Below, piece by piece: positions 1 through 5,862 of a stretch of 5,862 bases of DNA (its first letter is position 1; each line of letters opens with the position of its first letter). The position numbers and the translations under genes were made by a program. Under the pieces are notes generated by a model, which saw only the letters and a program-made list of their open reading frames with translations, was not told the origin of the DNA and did no database searches. Source of the DNA: Hyphomicrobium sp. (GTDB lineage: Bacteria > Pseudomonadota > Alphaproteobacteria > Rhizobiales > Hyphomicrobiaceae); assembly GCA_030609245.1 (NCBI GenBank), contig JAUWCP010000158.1, forward strand, positions 1-5,862, read 5' to 3'.

Positions 1-1388
1 AAGCTACGTCGTCGTTTTACCCTAAACAGCCACCGGCTGATGGAGCGGCTGCCACCGATGGCGAAGCGAAGAGCGAACGGCCGCGTGAGCGCTTCATTCC
101 CGTCACGCGCTTTGCACTGCTCGATCGCCTGACGGCCCCATCAGCGTGGCCCTCCGGCCAATCGCGGGATGCGCGACGCTTCTTCCGTTATCTCGATCAC
201 TGGCGCCGGCAGCAATATAACGCGAGGTTGAACGAGCTGGAGGAAACCTACGAACCGTTCAGCCCGGACAGCGATCTTCTCATGACGCGCAAGTTCACGC
301 CCGCTGAACGGAAGATCATGCAGAAGAGAGTCCTCGATGGCATGGTGCAGATCCTCGAGCAGGCCAACTACATAAACATTGATCCTTCAGACGTAGAGCT
401 GATACTGACCAGAGACTCAGCCTACCATCTCGACCTGCACGTCGATCTCGATGCTTTCGAGGAGTTGCTGCTCTTTTATCGCGGAGCGTCGACCAAGCGC
501 GAACAGCGCCGCAGGTGGCATAAGTTCTTTCTAAAGGAAGAATTCGAGGTACCGATTTTTCAACGGCTATTCGTTCTGTTTAAGCTGAAGCCGTTCGAAA
601 CACGCGTTCGCGAGGTCATGCAAGCGAAGAAGCTTTCCCGCAAGGAGGCCGAGCGCGCCGTCAAGCGTACGCGATCCGGACTGCCGCCCGAGGTGCATCA
701 AGACAACATCTACATGAAGCTGTTCAAGAAAATTCCGAGAAGCGATCTCGAAATGATCTTTCCCAATACGAAGGTGCATTTCAGGCTATTCGACAAACTG
801 CGACTTGGCGCAACGGCCGGTGGCGGCCTCGGCATCGGCGCTTTTGGCGCTGCCGGTAAGATCGCGCTGCTTGCCACCAACCCCATTGCCGCAGCCGGTG
901 CCTTGTTCGGATTGGGCGGCATCGCGATCCGCCAGGCTTTTGCGTTCATGAACCAGAAGCAGCGCTACATGGTGGTGATGGCGCAGAACCTTTATTTCCA
1001 CTCCATGGCCGACAACCGCGGCGTCATGCTCAAGCTCGCGGCGCGGGCCGCCGAGGAAGACGTCAAGGAAGAGATGTTGCTTTACTCGGTGTTGGCGAAG
1101 GAACCCGCACGACGGCAGGACCTACCCGAAATCGATGTCGCCATAGAGCAATACCTGTCGACCAGTTTCGGCGTTAGCGTGAACTTCGACATACCCGATG
1201 CGCTCGAGCGGCTTATTGCCGATGGACTTGTCACCGAGCGTTCCGACGGCACGCTCTATACGCTGTCGCCGCGCGACGCAGCCCTGCATATCGACCGTAA
1301 GTGGGACGCTTTCCTTGATGAACTTCCCGAGCCCGTGAGCGCGGAAGGGCTGGTGTTTGAGAGCAGCCCGACGGAAAGAAGCGTCTGA
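1..1388 (+). CDS. DUF3754 (TMEM143-like) family membrane protein, 5' end outside the window
   Basis: Probable integral membrane protein of the DUF3754 family, which also contains animal TMEM143; its molecular function is unknown. The first ATG/GTG/TTG in this frame is TTG 228, but the frame is open back to the left edge (first full codon at 3). The upstream 75 codons carry family-like sequence, including RERFIPVTRFALLDRL around codons 29-44 and a region rich in aromatic and basic residues just before codon 75. The real start is therefore left of the window. In visible-codon numbering, a family-type stretch with IYMKLFKKIPRSDLEMIFPNT lies near 236-256 (split here: IYMKLFKKIP, then RSDLEMIFPNT). 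A Gly/Ala-rich hydrophobic segment follows at about 269-315, enough for one or two membrane helices. Next comes the conserved RYMVVMAQNLYFHSMADNRG block, then a C-terminal part resembling a small winged helix (DALERLIADGLV). The stop is TGA at 1386. prmA begins 35 bases later, so co-transcription is plausible. Family call is firm; role is not known. Confidence 0.86.
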   Translation, partial: ATSSFYPKQPPADGAAATDGEAKSERPRERFIPVTRFALLDRLTAPSAWPSGQSRDARRFFRYLDHWRRQQYNARLNELEETYEPFSPDSDLLMTRKFTPAERKIMQKRVLDGMVQILEQANYINIDPSDVELILTRDSAYHLDLHVDLDAFEELLLFYRGASTKREQRRRWHKFFLKEEFEVPIFQRLFVLFKLKPFETRVREVMQAKKLSRKEAERAVKRTRSGLPPEVHQDNIYMKLFKKIPRSDLEMIFPNTKVHFRLFDKLRLGATAGGGLGIGAFGAAGKIALLATNPIAAAGALFGLGGIAIRQAFAFMNQKQRYMVVMAQNLYFHSMADNRGVMLKLAARAAEEDVKEEMLLYSVLAKEPARRQDLPEIDVAIEQYLSTSFGVSVNFDIPDALERLIADGLVTERSDGTLYTLSPRDAALHIDRKWDAFLDELPEPVSAEGLVFESSPTERSV

Positions 1389-1423
1389 TGGTGCATGGCA
1401 CATATTCCGTGCGATCTTAAAGC

Positions 1424-2305
1424 ATGGCCCCTGGATCGAAGCTCACACTCGTCGTTACGGAACAGGACCTTGCGCGCTCCATCTGCGGCGCGCTCCAGGA
1501 CCTGATCGAGCCCGCCCCCGGAGCCTTGACGCTGTTCGAGGAGGGCCCAGACAAGTGGCGCGTCGAAGGCTATTACGCGACAACGCCGGACGCCGCCGCG
1601 GTCGCAGCAAGACTGGAGTGCATCTTGGAACGGCCCCCGCCACCGCTCAACGTTGCCCCGGTGCCCGACCTCAATTGGGTGGCAATATCGCAAGCTGCAC
1701 TACCATCAGTGACCGCGGGCCGTTTCGTCGTACACGGCAGCCACGACAGTGGCCGCGTTCCCCAAGGCCCCAATTCGATCCTGATCGACGCGGGCGAGGC
1801 GTTTGGTACCGCGCACCACGCGACCACGCTCGGTTGCCTTTTGGCCATCGACAAACTGACGCGCGCGAAGTCGTTTCGCCATGTTCTCGACCTCGGCTGC
1901 GGTTCGGGTGTTCTGGCAATCGCGGCAGCGCGGGCGCTGCCCAAAGCGCAGATCTTCGCCACGGATGTCGATCCCCAGTCTGTCACCGTAGCGGTGCAGA
2001 ACATGCGCGCCAATGGGGTCGACCAGCGCATCGCTGTAGCCAGGGCCGATGGCCTCGACCACCACGCATTGCGGCATGCGGCCCCCTTCGATCTCGTGAT
2101 CGCCAATATTCTGGCCGGGCCGCTGTGCGCGCTTGCATCCAATGTTGCAAAAGCGGTTTACCGAGGTGGGTTTCTGGTATTGTCCGGCCTTCTAAGCCCG
2201 GAGGCGGCTCGCGTCATCGCTGCCTATAGAGCGCAGGGGTTTGCCCTCAAGGAGCACCGCCGTATCGCGGGCTGGTCCACTTTGACGCTTATCAAGCGAG
2301 GTTGA
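1424..2305 (+). CDS. prmA: Ribosomal protein L11 methyltransferase PrmA
   Basis: Cytoplasmic SAM-dependent methyltransferase that trimethylates amino groups of ribosomal protein L11. The 293-residue length is normal for the family. Residues 1 to about 95 form the small N-terminal substrate-recognition domain, and the catalytic Rossmann domain follows. Visible motifs are DAGEAFGTAHHATT (122-135, the PrmA signature), motif I DLGCGSGVLA (156-165), the acidic pair region ATDVDP (179-184), ANILAGPL (227-234) in the NPPY-like position, and SGLL (254-257). The signature has Ala at residue 130, where the family usually has Gly (GTGxHxTT). ATG 1424 is the first start codon after an in-frame TAA at 1418, so the start is well fixed, although no good Shine-Dalgarno sequence precedes it. 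It lies 35 bases after the DUF3754 gene and 88 bases before the aminopeptidase gene on the same strand. Adjacency of prmA and an aminopeptidase P gene is familiar in alphaproteobacteria. Confidence 0.95.
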   Translation: MAPGSKLTLVVTEQDLARSICGALQDLIEPAPGALTLFEEGPDKWRVEGYYATTPDAAAVAARLECILERPPPPLNVAPVPDLNWVAISQAALPSVTAGRFVVHGSHDSGRVPQGPNSILIDAGEAFGTAHHATTLGCLLAIDKLTRAKSFRHVLDLGCGSGVLAIAAARALPKAQIFATDVDPQSVTVAVQNMRANGVDQRIAVARADGLDHHALRHAAPFDLVIANILAGPLCALASNVAKAVYRGGFLVLSGLLSPEAARVIAAYRAQGFALKEHRRIAGWSTLTLIKRG

Positions 2306-2393
2306 TTGCCACGCGCACCCGCTCTCCTCACAAGGAGCCAGACAGGGCTGGTAAGGATTTGCCAGCGCACCGCGACGCGCTAAACAAGGATCC

Positions 2394-4205
2394 ATGTTCC
2401 AGATCTTCGAAGTTCCAGCCCAACGCAATTTAAGCGCCGAGCGCATCAAGGAGCTGCGCAAACTCATGGCGCAGGCCGGCCTCAATGCGTACCTCGTGCC
2501 GCGCGCCGATGAGCACCAGGGCGAATACGTGCCGCCGTGCGCTGAGCGCCTCAAGTGGCTATCGGGGTTTTCTGGCTCAGCGGGGCTCGTGATCGTCACG
2601 AGAAAAACCGCCGCCCTCTTCGTCGATGGCCGCTATAGCGTGCAGGCCCGCGCCGAGGTCGATACCGATATCTTTGAGGTTTCGTCGCTGCCGCGAGGAC
2701 GTATCGCAGAATGGCTCGGCAAAAATCTCTCCCGCAATCAAACCGTCGGCTTCGATCCTAAACTTCATACCGTAGCAGAAATCGGCCGACTGGAGACGGC
2801 GCTCAAGACCAAAGGCATCGCGCTCAAGCCCGTCGCACGCAACCTCGTCGATCGTCTCTGGGGGCGAGAGCGCCCTGTGCCGCCAGCAAACCCTGTGAGC
2901 GTTCATCCGTTGAAATTCGCCGGCCGTTCGGCCCAAGACAAGATTGCTGCAACACAAAAGCGGCTCAAGACCGACGGTCACGATGCAGCGGTTCTCACAC
3001 TCAGCGACTCAATCGCCTGGGCGTTCAACATCCGTGGTTCAGACATCGCCCACACGCCAGTGGCGCTCGCTTTCGCCATTATTCCGCAGAACGGCAAGCC
3101 TGAGCTATTCATCGCACCGGAGAAACTTGATCGCGCCGCGCGCACGCATTTGGCCTTTGCCAAGGTCAGTGCGCCAAGCGCGCTCTCCGGCCGCCTCAAG
3201 GCGCTGCGCAAAGCCAAGAAGCGCGTGCGGCTCGATCCGAATACTGCTGCTTGGTGGTTTGCCCGTACGTTGGGTGGCGCGGGCCACATCGCGGCGGCCA
3301 CCGATCCTTGCCTCACGCTCAAGGCCGTCAAGAACGCCGCTGAGCTTAAGGGGGCGGGTGCTGCACACTTGCGCGATGGCGCCGCCGTCACGCGTTTTCT
3401 TGCCTGGTTGGACCAAGAGGCGCCATCGGGCGAGATCGATGAGATTGCGGCCGTGTGCCAGTTGGAATCCTACCGCTACGCCACGAAACAGTTGCGCGAG
3501 ATCAGCTTCGATACGATCGCGGGAAGCGGACCCAATGGCGCCATCGTGCATTACCGCGTCAACGAGACAACGAACCGCAAGATCAGGCCGGGAGAGTTAT
3601 TCCTCATCGACAGTGGCGCCCAATACTTGGATGGCACCACCGACATCACGCGCACCGTCGCCATCGGAAAACCTACGCAAGAAATGCGCGAACGCTTCAC
3701 ACTCGTCTTGCAGGGGCACATCGCAATCGCCACAGCCCGCTTTCCCAAGGGCACGCGTGGCATCGACCTCGACCCACTCGCGCGTCGCGCATTATGGACG
3801 CACGGTCTCGACTACGACCATGGCACCGGTCACGGCATCGGAAGCTACCTTTCGGTACATGAGGGTCCGCAATCGATTTCGCGCGCAGGCTTGGCCGTAC
3901 TGGAACCCGGCATGATCTGCTCAAACGAACCTGGCTATTACAAAGAGGGGGCCTATGGCATCCGCATCGAGAATTTGGTTCTCGTGACTGAACCGCAAGT
4001 CGTGCCGGGCGGGGACCGTGAGATGATGGGCTTCGAGACTCTGACGCTAGCACCCATCGATCACCGGCTCATCGTCCGCGACATGCTTAGCGCGGCGGAA
4101 ACCGCATGGCTTGACGCCTATCATGCGCGTGTCCTGGAGACCGTTGGCCCGGAGGTCGACGCGGAGACGCGCGTATGGCTGCAAGCCGCAACAGCCCCGC
4201 TATAA
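2394..4205 (+). CDS. pepP: Xaa-Pro aminopeptidase (aminopeptidase P, family M24B), long three-domain form
   Basis: Cytosolic dinuclear-metal exopeptidase that removes the N-terminal residue when proline is second. At 603 residues it matches the long, three-domain aminopeptidase P type (as in eukaryotic XPNPEP1) rather than the shorter E. coli PepP of about 440 residues. Two creatinase-like N-terminal domains occupy about 15-160 and 165-315, the pita-bread M24 catalytic domain about 320-540, and the M24 C-terminal extension about 545-603. All five expected metal ligands are present: D406 (LIDSGAQ), D417 (GTTDITRT), H480 (GTGHGIGSYL), E512 (SNEPGYY) and E526 (IRIENLV). The accessory histidines H386 (AIVHYR), H476 and H489 (VHEGP) are also there, so it should be active. 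ATG 2394 is the only usable start after the in-frame TAA at 2352. The nearest Shine-Dalgarno-like AAGGA (2386-2390) is only three bases away, closer than ideal, but the MFQIFEV opening fits the family. No signal peptide is seen. The gene ends 15 bases from the end of the convergent sulfotransferase gene. Confidence 0.96.
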   Translation: MFQIFEVPAQRNLSAERIKELRKLMAQAGLNAYLVPRADEHQGEYVPPCAERLKWLSGFSGSAGLVIVTRKTAALFVDGRYSVQARAEVDTDIFEVSSLPRGRIAEWLGKNLSRNQTVGFDPKLHTVAEIGRLETALKTKGIALKPVARNLVDRLWGRERPVPPANPVSVHPLKFAGRSAQDKIAATQKRLKTDGHDAAVLTLSDSIAWAFNIRGSDIAHTPVALAFAIIPQNGKPELFIAPEKLDRAARTHLAFAKVSAPSALSGRLKALRKAKKRVRLDPNTAAWWFARTLGGAGHIAAATDPCLTLKAVKNAAELKGAGAAHLRDGAAVTRFLAWLDQEAPSGEIDEIAAVCQLESYRYATKQLREISFDTIAGSGPNGAIVHYRVNETTNRKIRPGELFLIDSGAQYLDGTTDITRTVAIGKPTQEMRERFTLVLQGHIAIATARFPKGTRGIDLDPLARRALWTHGLDYDHGTGHGIGSYLSVHEGPQSISRAGLAVLEPGMICSNEPGYYKEGAYGIRIENLVLVTEPQVVPGGDREMMGFETLTLAPIDHRLIVRDMLSAAETAWLDAYHARVLETVGPEVDAETRVWLQAATAPL

Positions 4206-4220
4206 GCTGGAGAAAGCCGG

Positions 4221-5468
4221 CTATTCCGCCGCGGGCGCGGCGACGAGCTCAGCCCCCTTCAACCGCGCGCGCACATCCTCCTCGGTCAACCCAAAATCGC
4301 TCAGGGCGTAAGCGTGCGCGCCGTGCTTATCGCTCTTGTTCTCTTGCAACCACTTCGATGCCTTAGCCTTAAGCTCCGGGTCTCGCCGATAACCGAAGCG
4401 ATCATAAATCGACAGCGCCATGGCGACCGGATCGGAGACGAGCTCATCAAACTCGACATGGATTATCTGGTCTCGCGGAACAGTCTCGAGCGCGGCTTGT
4501 CCCGCTTCTTGGCAGCGCTGCGTCATGGACATCGCGAACTCCACCACTTCGTCGAGATCTACGTCGTCGGAGATCATGCTCCACGCCACTGCCGCCAAGC
4601 TGCACAGCGAAGGAATAACCTTCAGGGGATCGCGGTGCGTATAAACAATGCGAGCGTCGGGATATACTTTCAGCAAATGTTGCAAGCCCGAGAGGTGATT
4701 GGGACACTTGAGCACCCACTGCTCACGCCGGTCTAGCCACTGATACGTTTGCAGCTGCTGCTTGTGCAGCCGGTAGGCGTCGAGATGATCTTGAGCACTG
4801 AACCACTTCCAGTAGCTCGGCAGATAGGAGAAATCGAAGCCCGGCGGCATCAGCACATATGTCCTGAAGATGAGGTAGCACTCCTCGGGGTCCTCGACGT
4901 CCAAGGGATGGATCTTGTCCATTTCGGGCGAGAGCCACTTCATGAGCGAAAGCGCACGCCTTGCCCCCTCGATACGGCCATCGCTGCCGTCCTTACCCTC
5001 TCCTAGAACTTTGGGTAACGGCGCATAACCCTCCCAGAACGGCAGATAGCGTGCGCCGTCGTGCATACAAAGCAACCGCTGCAACAATGTGGTGCCTGTG
5101 CGCGGAAGACCGAGAACGAACAGCGGACGCGTGATCTTCTCGTCGCGGATCTCGGGATGCTCCTCAACAAAATTCTCGAACCTCAAGGAGTTTGTGAGCC
5201 CGCGCATGAATTGGTCCTTGACGGCAAGCGCACCGAACAAGGAAAGCTTTGCATCGTTGTTGAATGCGTTCGCCCTTACCGGCAGCGCTCTTAGATGCGC
5301 CTCGGGCCATTTGGACAGCTTGCACCGGCGCTCAGCCGCTGCGATCATCTTGTTGGGCTCCAAGCGCGGCCACAGGCCCAGCGCTTTGACGAGTGGGCCC
5401 GCCTTGTTGAGCAACTGGATCGGCCAGGGCGGAGCGAGGCGAATTCCCGACGGCAGTCGACGTAACAT
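4221..5468 (-). CDS. Sulfotransferase-family protein (PAPS-dependent type)
   Basis: Predicted cytosolic enzyme that would transfer a sulfo group from PAPS to an unknown acceptor (Sulfotransfer_3-like family). The product is 415 residues from ATG 5468. The 5'-phosphosulfate loop is GLPRTGTT (120-127), preceded by the strand ITRPLFVL. The 3'-phosphate-binding motif is HRDPLKVIPS (278-287), with R279 and S287 in the expected spacing. A DVEDPEECYL block (190-199), common in bacterial members, lies between them. Residues 1 to about 110 form a helical N-terminal region with no clear signal peptide. TTG at 5471 is also in frame, but AGGAGAGG (5476-5483) sits seven bases before the ATG, so the ATG is preferred. 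The gene follows ligA on the same strand by 57 bases with no clear terminator between, so read-through from ligA is plausible. No carrier, PAPS-synthesis or glycosyltransferase gene is visible to suggest the acceptor. Family membership is secure; substrate is not. Confidence 0.91.
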   Translation of the reverse strand: MLRRLPSGIRLAPPWPIQLLNKAGPLVKALGLWPRLEPNKMIAAAERRCKLSKWPEAHLRALPVRANAFNNDAKLSLFGALAVKDQFMRGLTNSLRFENFVEEHPEIRDEKITRPLFVLGLPRTGTTLLQRLLCMHDGARYLPFWEGYAPLPKVLGEGKDGSDGRIEGARRALSLMKWLSPEMDKIHPLDVEDPEECYLIFRTYVLMPPGFDFSYLPSYWKWFSAQDHLDAYRLHKQQLQTYQWLDRREQWVLKCPNHLSGLQHLLKVYPDARIVYTHRDPLKVIPSLCSLAAVAWSMISDDVDLDEVVEFAMSMTQRCQEAGQAALETVPRDQIIHVEFDELVSDPVAMALSIYDRFGYRRDPELKAKASKWLQENKSDKHGAHAYALSDFGLTEEDVRARLKGAELVAAPAAE

Positions 5469-5475
5469 CAAAAAA

Positions 5476-5483
5476 CCTCTCCT
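5476..5483 (-). promoter_or_regulatory. Ribosome binding site of the sulfotransferase gene
   Basis: On the - strand the sequence reads AGGAGAGG, then TTTTTTG, then ATG. This strong Shine-Dalgarno sequence has a seven-base spacer to ATG 5468, near the optimum. It favours that ATG over the TTG directly before it (5471-5469), which would have a spacer of only four bases. Confidence 0.75.
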
Positions 5484-5525
5484 GCGCTCCCATGCGTCCT
5501 GCGAGGTCCGCAGAGCATTCTTTAG

Positions 5526-5862
5526 TTAGCGAGCGCTCCCAACAAGCTTCAGCCAGGCATCCTCATCGAGCACGGCAACGCCCAATTCACGCGCCTTCTT
5601 GATCTTTGAGCCGGCGTCGGCGCCGGCACCAACATAATCAGTTTTTTTCGAAACGGACCCTGCGACCTTCGCACCAAGGCGCTCGGCCTGAGCTTTGGCT
5701 TCGTTGCGCGTCAGTTTCTCCAAAGTGCCTGTAAAAACGACAGTTTTACCCGTGACCGCAGAGGACACATCGACGGCCTCAAGCGACTCAGGCGTCACTT
5801 CTTTCAAAAGACTGTCAACGACGCGAACATTGTGCGGCTCGGCAAAGAACTCGGTAATCGCT
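5526..5862 (-). CDS. ligA: NAD-dependent DNA ligase LigA, C-terminal BRCT end (5' part outside the window)
   Basis: The last 111 residues of the NAD-dependent ligase that seals nicks during DNA replication and repair. The frame is open to the right edge, and the residues before the first possible start in the window (TTG 5807) are typical LigA: AITEFFAEPHNVRVVDSL, the helical linker leading into the BRCT domain. The gene therefore begins outside the window and TTG 5807 is an internal Leu codon. The BRCT domain spans visible residues of about 35-108, with GKTVVFTGTLEKLTR, the AERLGAKVAGSVSKKTDYV core, GSKIKKARELGVAVLDE and the conserved tryptophan near the end (DAWLKLVG). One small oddity is Gly (codon 5630-5628) after TDYV, where most homologues have Val or another aliphatic residue. 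The adenylation, OB-fold, zinc-finger and HhH domains are not in view. It ends in TAA 57 bases upstream of the sulfotransferase gene, which lies on the same strand. Confidence 0.95.
   Translation of the reverse strand, partial: AITEFFAEPHNVRVVDSLLKEVTPESLEAVDVSSAVTGKTVVFTGTLEKLTRNEAKAQAERLGAKVAGSVSKKTDYVGAGADAGSKIKKARELGVAVLDEDAWLKLVGSAR

Noticed and set aside
1573..2142. 189-codon - strand open frame opposite prmA
   Set aside because: Antisense shadow with no recognisable domain and no ribosome binding site that stands out.
1357..2229. 290-codon + strand open frame spanning the DUF3754/prmA junction
   Set aside because: Arg/Pro/Gly-rich composition typical of an out-of-frame reading of GC-rich coding DNA. 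It overlaps prmA almost entirely, and prmA carries all the family motifs.
2306..2393. Promoter or terminator in the 88-base prmA/aminopeptidase gap
   Set aside because: Only a four-base-pair stem (CCAG...CTGG near 2338-2351) is visible. There is no T tract and no convincing -35/-10 pair.
2944..3915. 323-codon + strand open frame inside the aminopeptidase gene
   Set aside because: Ser/Arg/Pro-rich shadow frame. The aminopeptidase frame over the same bases has all metal ligands, and no family pattern is seen in the shadow.
4227..4242. Inverted repeat CGCCGC-GGGC-GCGGCG as a terminator for the aminopeptidase gene
   Set aside because: It lies in the codons for the Ala/Pro-rich tail of the sulfotransferase and is not followed by a T tract on either strand. 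GC-rich coding DNA gives such repeats by chance.
4314..4736. 140-codon + strand open frame opposite the sulfotransferase gene
   Set aside because: Antisense shadow of a well-supported gene with no family resemblance.
5499..5513. Hairpin CTGCG-AGGTC-CGCAG in the ligA/sulfotransferase gap as a ligA terminator
   Set aside because: The stem is only five base pairs and is not followed by a T run on the - strand. The T6 tract lies over 20 bases further on, between the ribosome binding site and the ATG.
5484..5540. Direct repeat GCGCTCCC at 5484-5491 and 5533-5540, as a possible insertion scar
   Set aside because: Eight bases is short for GC-rich DNA, the second copy lies within the ligA coding end, and no inverted repeats or transposase remnants accompany it.

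Overview
The window looks like a piece of chromosomal core genome from a GC-rich Gram-negative bacterium, most likely an alphaproteobacterium of the Hyphomicrobiales (Rhizobiales) type. The reasons are the G/C-rich third codon positions, a PrmA gene followed directly by a long three-domain aminopeptidase P, and the style of the LigA tail. The taxonomic call is an inference from protein character; no rRNA or other marker gene is present.

Layout: five protein genes fill almost the whole window. On the + strand are a DUF3754-family membrane protein (from the left edge to 1388; its true start lies left of the window), ribosomal protein L11 methyltransferase prmA (1424-2305) and an Xaa-Pro aminopeptidase of the M24B family (2394-4205). 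Gaps of 35 and 88 bases separate them, so they could form one transcription unit. On the - strand, converging on them, are the C-terminal end of NAD-dependent DNA ligase ligA (right edge to 5526) and, 57 bases downstream of it, a PAPS-dependent sulfotransferase-family protein (5468-4221). The aminopeptidase and sulfotransferase stop codons lie only 15 bases apart.

How the genes relate: PrmA methylates ribosomal protein L11 and aminopeptidase P trims X-Pro N termini, so the pair touches protein synthesis and turnover. The DUF3754 protein has no known biochemical role. LigA seals nicks in replication and repair. The sulfotransferase is the one gene without an obvious housekeeping role, and its acceptor substrate cannot be read from the sequence. 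It follows ligA closely enough to be co-transcribed.

I found no tRNA or rRNA genes, CRISPR arrays, insertion sequences, attachment sites, convincing intrinsic terminators or recognisable promoters, and no intergenic stretch over about 90 bases. I see no previously undescribed multi-gene system here. The points worth a second look are modest: the 5' extension of the DUF3754 gene, its position beside prmA, small substitutions in the PrmA and LigA motifs, the orphan sulfotransferase and the tight convergent junction.
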